Below are positions 1 through 9,358 of a stretch of 64,000 nucleotides of DNA, piece by piece. A program made the translations under genes and the position numbers. Position 1 is the first letter of the stretch. Each line of letters opens with the position of its first letter. The DNA lies in the NCBI RefSeq assembly GCF_024055725.1, contig NZ_JAMXMX010000014.1, positions 62,001 to 126,000 on the forward strand. Direction: 5' to 3'. The stretch is from Actinoallomurus spadix. Its GTDB lineage: Bacteria > Actinomycetota > Actinomycetes > Streptosporangiales > Streptosporangiaceae. Under the pieces are notes generated by a model. The model was not told where the DNA came from, made no database searches, and saw only the letters and a list, made by a program, of their open reading frames with translations.

Positions 1-49
1 GCCACCATGCCCACGGCCGGGCCGCACGGACGTCCTGGAACCGTCGCAC
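1..49 (-). CDS. N-terminus of a probable second SpoIIE-type phosphatase (partial)
   Basis: Only the first 16 codons are in the window. They begin at a GTG and read MRRFQDVRAARPWAWW. The start region and the DNA just upstream match, over 30 bases with one mismatch, the start region of the phosphatase gene at 90-1202. There the start is ATG-GTG; here the ATG has become ATC, leaving GTG as the likely start. A tandem paralogue transcribed leftwards is therefore inferred. The family cannot be confirmed from so few residues, and only the duplicated start region is seen directly. Confidence 0.4.
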   Translation of the reverse strand, partial: MRRFQDVRAARPWAWW

Positions 50-70
50 GATCCCTGCGTACCCGCTGGT
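41..70. repeat. 30-bp direct repeat of a translation start region (second copy 1191-1220)
   Basis: Positions 41-70 and 1191-1220 are identical at 29 of 30 bases. In the second copy the repeat covers the start codon, the first codons and the upstream 18 bases of the phosphatase gene. The single difference changes ATG to ATC in the left copy. It is best read as the trace of a tandem gene duplication. Confidence 0.75.
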
Positions 71-89
71 GGACGCCGACACCGGGCAT

Positions 90-1202
90 CTAGGGTGCCC
101 GCTTGATCGCGATGACCGCGACGTCGTCGTTCAGAAGCTCGTCGGTGTACGCGCACAGGTCCGCGTGCAGGCGCTCGACGAGCCGGCCGGGGTCGTCCTC
201 GGCCAGGGTCCGCAGGCGCTCCTGGAGGGGGTAGAACCCGCCGTCGGCGCCGCGGGCCTCGATCACGCCGTCGGTGTAGAGGAACAGGACCTCGCCGGGA
301 CCGAAGGGGAAGGTGTCGATCCGTGCGTCGTACGGAGCCAGGTCCCCCAGGCCGAGCGGCGGCGCGGGCCGCGTCGCGACCAGCTCCGTGACCTCTCCTC
401 CCGCCAGGAGCAGCGGCGGCGGATGCCCGCGGTTCACGACGTGCACGCACGCCTTCTCATCGGGGATGTCCAGCAGGGCCGCGGTGACGAACCGCTCGCC
501 CCACCCCGGACCGCCGCCGTCGGCCGGAACGGGGTCGGCGGCGGCGGCGCCGTCCAGGAAGGCGAGCAGATCGCAGAGCGCCGACCGCTGGTGGGCCGCC
601 GCCCAGAACGCCCCCACCACAAGGGCGGCGGTGTCGACGGCGGCGAGGCCCTTGCCGCGAACGTCCCCGATGATCAACCGCGTGCCCCGCGCGATGCGCG
701 CCGCACCGTACAGATCACCACCGATCCTCGCCTCCTGCTCGGCGGTGAGGTACAACGAGGCGATCCGCAACGGACCGACCCGCTCCGGCAGAGGACGCAT
801 CAGCACCCGCTGCGCCGTCTCGGCCACCGAGCGCACGAGCGTCAGCTCTCGCCGGCGCCGCTTCCGCAGGGTGGAGGCGAACATCATCACGCCCAGGATC
901 ATGATCAGCGATGAGAGCTGCATCTCGTACTCGGCGACGCCGCGCCAGGTCTCCGAGACGCCGACGATCACGTACGCCGTGACGGCCACCAGCCCGATGA
1001 CGGCGACCTCACCGGGACCCGCGAAGCAGGCCGCCGCCGCCGTCGCCACGCTGAGCAGCGGGCCGAGGTGGACATGCGGCCCATTGACGAGGTCGGCGGC
1101 TCCGATCACCATGACCAGGGCGAACGGGAGGAGCATCAGCGCGCGACCTCGCCACGAGGACCGTGGCCGGTCCGAACGGTCAGTACGCAACCGTCGCACC
1201 AT
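90..1202 (-). CDS. Membrane-anchored SpoIIE-type (PP2C) serine phosphatase
   Basis: The 370-aa protein has a hydrophobic N-terminal region of about three membrane segments (residues 21-112), a charged juxtamembrane stretch with RKRRRR, and a SpoIIE/PP2C catalytic domain from about residue 140. Metal-binding signatures are visible: IGGDLYGA near 160, IGDVRGKG near 178, and LYTDGVIEARG near 308, with a closing NDDVAV near 358. Such proteins dephosphorylate anti-sigma-factor antagonists in partner-switching pathways at the membrane. No anti-sigma factor or antagonist gene is visible beside it. The ATG at 1202 was chosen because it precedes the membrane region and matches the duplicated start region at the left edge. 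Confidence 0.9.
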   Translation of the reverse strand: MVRRLRTDRSDRPRSSWRGRALMLLPFALVMVIGAADLVNGPHVHLGPLLSVATAAAACFAGPGEVAVIGLVAVTAYVIVGVSETWRGVAEYEMQLSSLIMILGVMMFASTLRKRRRRELTLVRSVAETAQRVLMRPLPERVGPLRIASLYLTAEQEARIGGDLYGAARIARGTRLIIGDVRGKGLAAVDTAALVVGAFWAAAHQRSALCDLLAFLDGAAAADPVPADGGGPGWGERFVTAALLDIPDEKACVHVVNRGHPPPLLLAGGEVTELVATRPAPPLGLGDLAPYDARIDTFPFGPGEVLFLYTDGVIEARGADGGFYPLQERLRTLAEDDPGRLVERLHADLCAYTDELLNDDVAVIAIKRAP

Positions 1203-1246
1203 CCCTGCGTACCCGCTGGTCGGCGGCGAACCGTCCCGGAGCCGCG

Positions 1247-2527
1247 CTAATCCCGGACGGCCACAGGCGCTCCGGTCCCGGCCCGCCGCTCCGGGGTGCG
1301 AACGTGCTCCGGCAACAGTCCGTAGAGCATGATCCTGGCCATCACCCGGGACAGCAGCCGCCTGCCCCGGGAAGTCTCGAGGACCGCGGGCAGGCGCGGC
1401 TCGGCCTCGTCCAAGACTCGGTCGACGACACGACGCTGGACGACCCGCTGGACGGTCTGCGTGCCGATCGTGGGCACCGCCCGGCGGCGCTGGACGCGGC
1501 GTACCAGGCCGGGGTTGAGCGTGCGGTCGAACCGCGCCGGATCGGCCTGCGCGCGGTACAGCGGATCGGCCAGGAGGTTGGCGGCCGCGACGGCGTCCTG
1601 AACGGCGAGGTTGATGCCGACGCCGCCGATCGGCGACATCGTGTGGGCGGCGTCCCCGATGGCGAGCAGGCCCGGCCGGTCCCAGCGAGAGAGCCGGTCG
1701 AGGCCGACTTCGAGGAAGGCGACCTTGCCCCAGTCGTCGACCTCCCCGACCCGGTCGGCCAGGAACGGCACCAGCGCCGCCAGCCGGTCCCGCAGCATCG
1801 GGAGCCCCTGGGCGCGGACCCGCTCGTACGACCCCTTCGGGATCAGGTAGGCGATCTGCCAGTAGTCCCCGCGGTCGATCGCCGCCGCCATCTGGCCCCG
1901 GCCGAGGTAACCGCCGAGGCCGCTCCCGTCGCCGGGCCGCCGGGAGATCCGCAGCCAGAGGACGTCCATCGGCGCGCCGAGCTCGGTGGGGACCATGCCG
2001 GCGGCCGCGCACAGAGCGGACCGGCGGCCGTCCGCGGCGACGGTGAGGACGGCGCGCAGCTCATGCTCGCCGGAGGCGTCCCGGTATCGCACTCCTCGCA
2101 CCGCGCCGTCTCGTTCGAGCGGGCCGAGGACCTCGGCGTTCATCAGCAGCCGGAACGCCGGAGACCGCCGCGCGTGCTCCACCAGCAGGGTCAGGAAGTC
2201 CCACTGCGGGATCATCGCGATGTGGTGGTACCTCGCCCGGGTGAACCGGCCGAGGTCCATGTCGACCAGCGGCCGGGCGTCCGTTCCGATCCGCAGCGTC
2301 GTCAGCTTCCGGTGCGGGAGTCTCTCCAGCTCGCCGACCAGCCCGAGCTCGTCCATGATCTGGAGCGTGGACGGGTGGACCGTGTCGCCCCGGAAGTCGC
2401 GGAGGAAGTCGCCGTGCTTCTCCAGCACCGTCGTCCGCACCCCGGCGCGGGCCAGCAGGAGGCCGAGCATGATCCCGGCCGGACCTCCGCCCGCGATGGC
2501 GCAGGTCGTCGTCTGAGCTTCCGGCAT
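1247..2527 (-). CDS. FAD-dependent aromatic-hydroxylase-like monooxygenase
   Basis: The 426-aa protein has all three markers of class A flavoprotein monooxygenases: the N-terminal dinucleotide fold AGGGPAG (residues 12-18), the AADGRRS (DG) motif in the middle, and LAIGDAAHTMSPIGG with the downstream GINLAVQDA helix that binds the FAD ribityl chain. Family members hydroxylate aromatic or polyketide substrates using NAD(P)H and oxygen; the substrate here is unknown. An ATG at 2527 directly follows a GTG at 2530, and a GAGGGCGGGA stretch upstream serves either. The gene is divergent from the LuxR gene at 2676, which might regulate it. The length is normal for the family. Confidence 0.88.
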   Translation of the reverse strand: MPEAQTTTCAIAGGGPAGIMLGLLLARAGVRTTVLEKHGDFLRDFRGDTVHPSTLQIMDELGLVGELERLPHRKLTTLRIGTDARPLVDMDLGRFTRARYHHIAMIPQWDFLTLLVEHARRSPAFRLLMNAEVLGPLERDGAVRGVRYRDASGEHELRAVLTVAADGRRSALCAAAGMVPTELGAPMDVLWLRISRRPGDGSGLGGYLGRGQMAAAIDRGDYWQIAYLIPKGSYERVRAQGLPMLRDRLAALVPFLADRVGEVDDWGKVAFLEVGLDRLSRWDRPGLLAIGDAAHTMSPIGGVGINLAVQDAVAAANLLADPLYRAQADPARFDRTLNPGLVRRVQRRRAVPTIGTQTVQRVVQRRVVDRVLDEAEPRLPAVLETSRGRRLLSRVMARIMLYGLLPEHVRTPERRAGTGAPVAVRD

Positions 2528-2650
2528 CACCGATCCCGCCCTCGGTCGCGGCCGTGACGTACGGGAAACGCCTCTGCCTCATACCCGCGCCGCGCCCCGG
2601 GAATCGGAGAACAGCCCTGACCGGATCCGGCCACCGTTCTGTCACTCACC

Positions 2651-2661
2651 GAGGTCACCTC
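2651..2661. promoter_or_regulatory. Candidate operator, GAGGT-C-ACCTC palindrome
   Basis: A perfect 5-1-5 palindrome lies in the 148-bp gap between the divergent monooxygenase and LuxR genes, 15 bp before the LuxR start. Position and symmetry suggest a regulator site. Short palindromes are common in GC-rich DNA, so this is tentative. Confidence 0.25.
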
Positions 2662-2675
2662 CGTACGATCGGTGC

Positions 2676-5336
2676 ATGTGGTCCCCTTTGCCGTTCGTCG
2701 GCCGCGGGGCCCAGCTCGACACGGTGCGGTCGCTGCTGACGGACGGGGCCGCTCGGGGAGTCGTGATCGCAGGCGCGCCCGGGGTGGGAAAGACGCGCCT
2801 GATGGCGGAGGCGATCGCCGAGCTCGACCCCGCCCGGTTCACCGCGCTCCGGGCCCAGGCCACCCTGGCCGCCTCCGCCCTGCCGTACGGCGCGTTCGCG
2901 CACCTGCTGCCCGCCGGTCCCGGCCCGGACGGTGACTCCGGTGGGGAACATCTGCTCGGGCCGGCCGACGGCCCCGGCTGGGCGGCCGACGCGCTGCTCG
3001 CGCGGAGCGGCCGCACCACGCCGGTGGTGGCGGTCGACGACGCCCACCGGCTCGATCCGGCGTCGGCCGCGCTGGTGACGGAGGTGGTCGCCCGGGGGTC
3101 GCGGCTGCTCGCCACCGTCCGCAGCGGAGAGGACGTCCCCGCCCACGTCCGGCGGCTGTGGCGGGACGGGCCCGTGCCGTCGCTGGCGCTCGGCCCGCTC
3201 TCGGCGGCCGATACCGCGCGGATGCTGGCGCACTGCGTTCGCGGCCAGGTGGAGGCGGCGACCTCGCGGCGCCTGTGGCGGATCACCGAGGGCAATCCGC
3301 TGTTCCTGCGTGAACTCGTCCTCGCGGGCGCCCTGACCGAGCGCCGCGGCGTGTGGCGGCAGCGGGGCGACCTGCCCGTCGCGCCGCGGTTGTCAGAGCT
3401 GATCGGCGGCCGGATCGGCGAGGTCGACGAGGAGGAGCGGGCGGTCCTCGAGCTCGTGGCGTTCGGTGAGCCGGTCGGCCTCGATCTCCTCACCGGCCTC
3501 ACGTCACCCGCGGCCGTACGCCGCGTCGTCGACCGGGAGCTCGTCGTGGTGGTCACCGACCGGCGCCGCCGGCTCGCGCGGCCGGCGCATCCGCTGTACG
3601 GCGAGGTGATCCGCGCGCGGACCGGTGGCCTGCGTGCCCGCAACCGGTTGCGCGCGCTGGCGGAGGCGACCGAGGCCACGGGGCTGCGCCGGCGTCATGA
3701 CGTGCCGCGCGTCGCCGGGTGGCGGCTGCGGAGCGACAGCGTCACCGGCGCCGCGCCCATGGCCGCGGCCTGCCGGCTGGCGTGGGCCGCGTACGACGTC
3801 GACCTGGCCGTCCGGCTGGGGCGGGCGGCCCTGGCGGCCGGTGGCGGCGTCGACGCGGCGGTCCTCCTGGGGACCGTCCTGCACTTCGCCGACCGGCCCG
3901 GGGAGGCCGAGGCGGCGTTACGCCGGGCCGCGGACGAGGCGGGCACCGACCGCGAGCGCGCGCTGGTCGCCGCGGCCCGCGCCCGCGTCCTCCACGGTGG
4001 CCTCGGCCGCGCCGCCGAGGCCCATCAAGTCCTCGACGCCGCGGGCGCCACGGTCACGGCTCCGGAGTGGCGGCAGGAACTGCTCGCGGTCAGGGCGTCC
4101 TGCGAGGTCCTCGCCGGGCGTGTCGAAGCGTCGCCGGCGCTGATCGCCCGCGTCCGCGCCATGGGGGTGCCGCTCCCCCGGGTGGCCGCCCGCCTGGCCG
4201 CCGCCGAGGCCGGCGCGCTCGCGTGGAGCGGGCGCGCCGAACAGACGACGACCGTCGTGCGGGCGGCCCTCGCGACCGCGCGGGACTGGCGCGACGACGT
4301 TCCGGACGTCCTCGCCGGGCTCGGCCTGGCGCGCCTGACGGCCCGCGTCGTCGCCGGCGATCTCGGTGCGGCCGAAGACCTGGCCGAGGCCGGCTACCGC
4401 GCGCTCGGCGATTCCGGCACGTGGCACACCGGCCTCGCGGTCCTCGCCGCCGTACGCGGGCAGATCTGCCGCATGCGCGGCGAGGTCGGCACGGCGGTCC
4501 GCTGGTGCCGCGAGGCGGCCGCGCGGTTCGGGGACGCTCCGGCCGGGTTCGCCGGGCTCTGCTTCGGGGAGCTCGCCCACGCGCTGGCGCTCGCCGGCGA
4601 CGTCCCCGCCGCCGAGGAAGCCCTGGCGGAGGCGGAACGGCGTGCGCTGCCCACCTGCCTCGCCCCGGACTTCCCGGCCGTGTCGGCCCGTGCCTGGGTG
4701 CGGGCCGCCCGCGGCGACGTCGACGGGGCCGTGGCGGCCGCGCTCGACGGCGCCGCACGCGCGCGGGCGAACGGCCTGGCGGCGTTCGAGATGTCCACGC
4801 TGCACGACGCGGTACGCCTCGGCGCGGCCGATCGTGCCGCCGGCCGGCTCGCGGTCCTGGCCGGGCGGGTCGACGGGGCCCTCGCGCCGCTGTACGCGCG
4901 GCACGCCGCCGTGGCCGGTGACGGCTCCGCGCTGGCCGCCGTGTCTGCGGAGTACGAACGTCTCGGCCTCATCCTCTACGCCGCGGAGGCGGCGGCCCAG
5001 GCGGCGGCCGCGCACGAGTCCGCGGGGCGTCCTTCGGCGGCCCGCGCGGCGAACACCCGGGCATGGCGCACCGCCCGCCGGTGCCAGGGCGCCCGCACAC
5101 CGGCCCTCGCCGCGATGGCGACCCCGGAGGTCACCGCGCGCCAGCGCCAGGTCATCCAGCTCGTCGTCACGGGATCGACCAATCGCGAGATAGCCGGGCG
5201 GCTCGGGCTCTCGGTCCGTACGGTCGAGAACCACCTGCTCAGAGCGTACGAGCGGCTCGGCGTCGGCGATCGCGCCGAGCTCGCGGATCTGTTCGGCACG
5301 GCCGGCGCTCCGGCCGGCCACGGAGGGGTGACCTGA
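2676..5336 (+). CDS. Large ATP-binding LuxR-family regulator (LAL), copy 1
   Basis: The 886-aa protein begins with PFVGR and a P-loop GAPGVGKT (residues 33-40), followed by a Walker B-like VVAVDDAHRLD near 115. A long alpha-helical, TPR-like middle rich in Ala and Arg follows. The protein ends in a LuxR helix-turn-helix (about 815-875) with TARQRQV, NREIAGRLGLS and RTVENHL. This is the standard LAL layout: ATP-dependent signal-sensing activators that often control secondary metabolism. It is followed by a paralogue whose ATG overlaps this stop codon by one base, so the two are translationally coupled. No good ribosome site is visible close to the ATG at 2676. Confidence 0.92.
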   Translation: MWSPLPFVGRGAQLDTVRSLLTDGAARGVVIAGAPGVGKTRLMAEAIAELDPARFTALRAQATLAASALPYGAFAHLLPAGPGPDGDSGGEHLLGPADGPGWAADALLARSGRTTPVVAVDDAHRLDPASAALVTEVVARGSRLLATVRSGEDVPAHVRRLWRDGPVPSLALGPLSAADTARMLAHCVRGQVEAATSRRLWRITEGNPLFLRELVLAGALTERRGVWRQRGDLPVAPRLSELIGGRIGEVDEEERAVLELVAFGEPVGLDLLTGLTSPAAVRRVVDRELVVVVTDRRRRLARPAHPLYGEVIRARTGGLRARNRLRALAEATEATGLRRRHDVPRVAGWRLRSDSVTGAAPMAAACRLAWAAYDVDLAVRLGRAALAAGGGVDAAVLLGTVLHFADRPGEAEAALRRAADEAGTDRERALVAAARARVLHGGLGRAAEAHQVLDAAGATVTAPEWRQELLAVRASCEVLAGRVEASPALIARVRAMGVPLPRVAARLAAAEAGALAWSGRAEQTTTVVRAALATARDWRDDVPDVLAGLGLARLTARVVAGDLGAAEDLAEAGYRALGDSGTWHTGLAVLAAVRGQICRMRGEVGTAVRWCREAAARFGDAPAGFAGLCFGELAHALALAGDVPAAEEALAEAERRALPTCLAPDFPAVSARAWVRAARGDVDGAVAAALDGAARARANGLAAFEMSTLHDAVRLGAADRAAGRLAVLAGRVDGALAPLYARHAAVAGDGSALAAVSAEYERLGLILYAAEAAAQAAAAHESAGRPSAARAANTRAWRTARRCQGARTPALAAMATPEVTARQRQVIQLVVTGSTNREIAGRLGLSVRTVENHLLRAYERLGVGDRAELADLFGTAGAPAGHGGVT

Positions 5337-7981
5337 TGGCGGACCTCCCACCGGTGCCCCGCGACGCGGAAGCCCCGGCCCGCTGGCCGTTCGTCGGCCG
5401 TACGGCACAGCTCGACGCGGTGCGCGCGATCCTCGACGACGGGCCGTACGCCGGGGTGGTCGTGGCCGGTCCCCCCGGGGCGGGCAAGAGCAGGCTGGCC
5501 GCGCAGGCCGTCTCGGAGCGCGCGAGCGGCACGGTCGTGACGGTGCGCGGCACGACGGCCGCCGCCGACCTGCCCTTCGGCGCGGTCGCCCATCTGCTCC
5601 CGGAGCGGTTCCCGCCCGACGGCGGCGCGAACCCCCTGCGCCGGGCCGCGGAGGCCCTGCGTCCCCCGGACGGCGGCACACCGCTGCTCAACGTCGACGA
5701 CGCGCACCTGCTGGACTTCGCCTCGGCGGCGCTCGTCCACCATATGGTGCTGCACTGCCAGGCCCGCCTGCTGGCGACCGTCCGCAGCGGCGAACCCGCG
5801 CCCGACCCCGTCGTCGCCCTGTGGAAGGACGGCCTCGTCCGGCGCATCGAACTCGAGCCCTTGCCGGTCGAGGAGACCGGCCGCCTGCTCGCCCAGGTCC
5901 TCGGCGGGCGGGTCGAGACGGTGACCCTGCGACGGCTGTGGCGGGTGACGCAGGGCAACCTCCTCTACCTGCGCGAGATGGTGATCGCCGGCCGTGTGTC
6001 CGGGGCGCTCGACGAGATCGGCGGGCTGTGGCGCTGGGGCGGCGACCTGTCCCTAACCCCCCGGCTCCACGACCTCGTCGAGGCCCGCATCGGGGAACTC
6101 GACGAGGACGAACGCGAGACGCTGGAGTTCGCCACGTTCGGCGAGCCGCTCGGCGCGGACGTCCTCGCACGCCTCACCGACGCCGCGGCCGTCGAACGCT
6201 GCGAGGCACGACAGCTCATCACCGGCTTCCGCGACGGCCGGCGGCTCCAGGTGCGGCCCGCCCACCCGCTGTACGGGGAGGTCGTCCGCGCCCGCGCGAC
6301 CCCCGAACGCGCCCGGGACCTGTTCGCCCGGCTCGCCGACGCCGTCGAGGCGACCGGGGCGCGGCGGCGCGACGACGCGCTGCGCGTCACCGTGTGGCGG
6401 CTCGACAGCGGGACGGCCCGGCGGCCGCACCCACTGATCACCGCCTGCCGCCTGGCGATGTCCGTCTTCGACATCACGCTGGCGCAGCGGCTGGGCCGGG
6501 CCGCGGTCGCCGCGGGCGGCGGTCCGGCCGCCGCCGTTCCGCTGGCCTACGCGCTCTTCTTCGACGACCGGCCGGAGGAGGCCGAGCAGGTCCTGCGCCG
6601 GGTCATGGACGGCCCGGCCGCCGAGACCGATCGCTCCGGCTACGCGTGGATCCGCGCGCTCGGACTCACGTGGAGCGTGGGGGACGCCGACGCCCACCGG
6701 GTCGCCGAGGAGGCCGCCTCCGCCGTCACCGACCCGGCGGTCCGCCAGGATCTGCTGGTCGCGAGCGCGTTCGTCCACTTCTTCGCCGGGCGTCCCCTCG
6801 ACTCCGACCGGCAGCTCGCGGCGGCGCGCCGGCTCGGCGCCGTCCGCAACCCGGCGAGCGCGGCCGAGGCCGCGGTCGTCGAGGGCCTCCGGCTGGCGCA
6901 CGGCGGGAAGACCGTCCCCGCGCGGGCCCTCGCCGACGCGACACTGCGGGACGCCACGCGCTGGCGGGATGACACGCCCGACGTGTACTGGAGCCTGCAG
7001 TGCGTCCGCCTGCTTTCGTTCCTGTTCGAGGGCGACCTGACCGCGGCGGAGGAGGTCACCGGCCTGACCCGGCGCCTCATGCGGGAAGAGGCACCCTGGC
7101 GGCTGGGCGTGGCCGGGTTCGACGGCCACCTCGCCCAGATCCGCCTCCTCCGGGGGCAGGCCGCGGACGCGGTCCGCTTCTCTCGCGAGGGCATCGCCAA
7201 CCTGGGCGGGTACAAGGCCGGGTTCGCCGGGCTGTGCCTCGGCGAACTCGCCCACGCCTCGGCCCTGCTCGGTGACGGGGCGACCGCCGAGAGTGCCCTC
7301 GCCGACGCCGTCGACCGGTCGCTGCGGACGTTCGTGCCGATCGACTTCCCCGCGACGCTCGCCCGCCCGTGGGTGCACGCCGCCGCCGGCGACCTCGACG
7401 CCGCCGTGGCCGCCGCCCTTGCCGCCGCGGACGACGCCGAGACCCACGGTCTGCGCGGCTACCGGATGTTCGCCCTGCACGATGTCGTACGCCTCGGGGC
7501 CGCTCCCCTCGTCGCCGGAAGGCTGACCCGCCTGTGCCCGGCCGTCGACGGCCCGCTCGCGCCCGTCCTCGCCCGGCACGCGGTCGCCGCCGCCGCCGGT
7601 GACGGCCCCGAACTCGACGCGGTCTCCCGTGCCTTCGAGCGGATGGGCCTGCTCCTGCACGCCGCCGAGGCCGCCGCGCAGGCCGCCGCCGCGTACGGGC
7701 CGGCCCGGCGGCCCGGCGTCTTCGCCGCGTCCCGCGCCTGGGCTCTCGCCGGCCGCTGTCAGGGCGCCCGCAGCCCGGCCCTGCGCGGGCTCACGCCACC
7801 GCGGCTCACGGCACGGCAGCGGGAGATCGCGGGTCTCGCGGCGACCGGGCTGAGCAACCGGGAGATCGCCGACCGTCTCACGCTGTCACCCCGCACGGTC
7901 GCCAATCACCTGGTCGGCGTGTACCGCAGGCTCGGCGTCGGCGACCGCGCCGCCCTCGCCGACCTGCTGCCCCGGATCTGA
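5336..7981 (+). CDS. Large ATP-binding LuxR-family regulator (LAL), copy 2
   Basis: The 881-aa protein is a clear paralogue of the preceding gene. It has PFVGRTAQLDAVR and P-loop GPPGAGKS (residues 45-52), the same helical middle (for example GFAGLCLGELAHA against GFAGLCFGELAHA) and a C-terminal LuxR domain with TARQREIAGLA and NREIADRLTLS. The ATG at 5336 overlaps the upstream TGA in a TGATG arrangement, which fixes the start and implies coupled translation. Hetero-oligomer formation with copy 1 is possible but only inferred. The small conserved gene at 8098 lies 116 bp downstream and is a candidate target. Confidence 0.92.
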   Translation: MADLPPVPRDAEAPARWPFVGRTAQLDAVRAILDDGPYAGVVVAGPPGAGKSRLAAQAVSERASGTVVTVRGTTAAADLPFGAVAHLLPERFPPDGGANPLRRAAEALRPPDGGTPLLNVDDAHLLDFASAALVHHMVLHCQARLLATVRSGEPAPDPVVALWKDGLVRRIELEPLPVEETGRLLAQVLGGRVETVTLRRLWRVTQGNLLYLREMVIAGRVSGALDEIGGLWRWGGDLSLTPRLHDLVEARIGELDEDERETLEFATFGEPLGADVLARLTDAAAVERCEARQLITGFRDGRRLQVRPAHPLYGEVVRARATPERARDLFARLADAVEATGARRRDDALRVTVWRLDSGTARRPHPLITACRLAMSVFDITLAQRLGRAAVAAGGGPAAAVPLAYALFFDDRPEEAEQVLRRVMDGPAAETDRSGYAWIRALGLTWSVGDADAHRVAEEAASAVTDPAVRQDLLVASAFVHFFAGRPLDSDRQLAAARRLGAVRNPASAAEAAVVEGLRLAHGGKTVPARALADATLRDATRWRDDTPDVYWSLQCVRLLSFLFEGDLTAAEEVTGLTRRLMREEAPWRLGVAGFDGHLAQIRLLRGQAADAVRFSREGIANLGGYKAGFAGLCLGELAHASALLGDGATAESALADAVDRSLRTFVPIDFPATLARPWVHAAAGDLDAAVAAALAAADDAETHGLRGYRMFALHDVVRLGAAPLVAGRLTRLCPAVDGPLAPVLARHAVAAAAGDGPELDAVSRAFERMGLLLHAAEAAAQAAAAYGPARRPGVFAASRAWALAGRCQGARSPALRGLTPPRLTARQREIAGLAATGLSNREIADRLTLSPRTVANHLVGVYRRLGVGDRAALADLLPRI

Positions 7982-8097
7982 GCGGAGCCGGCCTCACCGC
8001 GGATGTTGAGTACGGCCTACTCATGCCCACGGCGCCGGGCGTTCCTAGCGTGGTCTCACCGCCGGAGATCTCGGCGGTCGACGGGGAAGGGGCAGCG

Positions 8098-8580
8098 ATG
8101 GCCAAGCTGTACGCGTCATGGGTACCGGGGTACTCCTTCGTCCCCCAGGCCATGGGCACGGGGACACTCGATCCGAGGAACCAGCCGTTCGTCGACGTCA
8201 ACGGGCTACGGGAAGGGTTCGGGGCCCACTTCTACCTCAAGCAGGGTCAGGCCAACTGGTTCCACGTGGCCATCCCCACACCGGTCATCGTCGAGGACCG
8301 CCGCGCGACGCTCGGCCGCGTGATGGTGCTCTTCTCGGTCACCGCGCAGTTCGCCGCGCTGCAGGCCGTGGACGTCTGGGACGGCCCCAACCGCATCCTG
8401 CACCGCGACGGTCTGAGCATCGACGGCAACCACAACACGGGGCTGGACGCCTTCAACACCTGGAACGTCAACCACGACGGCATCGCCTGGGGCGTCGGAA
8501 TCTCCATGCTGTTCTCCGCCCCGGGCGGAGGCGAGATCTACTTCGCCTCCGCCGGTGGCGACTTCTTCCACAACATCTGA
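8098..8580 (+). CDS. Conserved hypothetical protein, probably beta-rich
   Basis: The 160-aa product (MAKLYASWVPGYSFVPQ...) has no signal peptide, membrane segment or catalytic motif that I recognise. It is rich in Gly, aromatic residues and alternating hydrophobics, as in a small beta-sandwich. It contains a DGNHNTG turn and a GGGEIYFASAGGDF segment near the end. The ATG at 8098 is preferred over one at 8023 because GAAGGGG lies about 8 bases upstream. It follows the two LAL regulators and may be a separate unit. I cannot assign a function. Confidence 0.7.
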   Translation: MAKLYASWVPGYSFVPQAMGTGTLDPRNQPFVDVNGLREGFGAHFYLKQGQANWFHVAIPTPVIVEDRRATLGRVMVLFSVTAQFAALQAVDVWDGPNRILHRDGLSIDGNHNTGLDAFNTWNVNHDGIAWGVGISMLFSAPGGGEIYFASAGGDFFHNI

Positions 8581-8677
8581 TCCACGCCTCGGCCGTCGCG
8601 GGGGGCGCCGGCCGAGGCCGCTTCCGGCCCGGTCACCGGGCCTTGTCCGGAGAACGGCGAACGGGGAGGAGGCCACG

Positions 8678-9355
8678 ATGGCCGCCAGAACAACGATCCA
8701 TGACCTGACCGGACCTCGCGGTGGCACCGGCCGGAGAAGCCGAACGGCGCTCGCGGCCGTCGCGTGCGCCGCGCTTCTCATCGGCGGCTGCAACAGCGGC
8801 GCCGTGGGAGACGGCTCGGGCGGAGGCGGGGGTGGAAACGGCGGCGGAGGCAACGGACACGGGAACGGCGGCGGTGGGAACGGTGGTGGCGGGAACGGTG
8901 GCGGCGGGAGCGGCACCAGCCGGTACGGCTTCGGTCTCCCATCCGGCCCGACCGGCGGTGACGCGCCCGCCGGTGCCGTGTACGAGGACATCCTCGGCAA
9001 GAACTGTGCTCAGGCGGAGCAGGATTCCAGGGCGGAGACGCTGGAGGGATCCGACTACCTGCCTCTCCTGCAGATCGGCATCGCATTGTGCCGGGGAGAC
9101 CTGAGCAGCGCGCAACGGGACCTCGCGTCCTTGGCGCGCCCCTCGTGGGACTCGAATACCTGGTTCATGTGCGAGCTCTACCGGGCGGCCGAGTCCTTCG
9201 TCCACCAGCGCCCACGGTCGGCGTACGGCACCTGCCCCTCGCCTCCCGCCGACCCCTCCGAGTCCTCCTCGCCGGACGAAGGCGGATCCTCCGGGCCCGT
9301 GGACTCCTCCCAGCCCTCCGACTCCTCGCAGTCCTCCCCCGGAACCGGCGGCTGA
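8678..9355 (+). CDS. Glycine-rich secreted lipoprotein
   Basis: The 225-aa protein has an Arg-containing N-terminus, a hydrophobic segment and a lipobox LIGGC, so it is predicted to be lipid-anchored outside the membrane. After the cysteine comes a long Gly/Asn-rich linker of about 45 residues, a folded middle (about 95-180) and a Ser/Asp/Pro-rich tail ending in SSPGTGG. The middle looks helical and carries three cysteines. A strong GGGGAGGAGG ribosome site precedes the ATG. The next gene starts 3 bp after the stop codon, so the pair is probably an operon and may form one envelope complex. Confidence 0.8.
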   Translation: MAARTTIHDLTGPRGGTGRRSRTALAAVACAALLIGGCNSGAVGDGSGGGGGGNGGGGNGHGNGGGGNGGGGNGGGGSGTSRYGFGLPSGPTGGDAPAGAVYEDILGKNCAQAEQDSRAETLEGSDYLPLLQIGIALCRGDLSSAQRDLASLARPSWDSNTWFMCELYRAAESFVHQRPRSAYGTCPSPPADPSESSSPDEGGSSGPVDSSQPSDSSQSSPGTGG

Positions 9356-9358
9356 TCG

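Noticed and set aside
69-914. Long plus-strand frames opposite the phosphatase, and similar long antisense frames throughout
   Set aside because: They have Arg/Pro/Gly-rich composition typical of shadow frames in GC-rich DNA and oppose genes with clear motifs.
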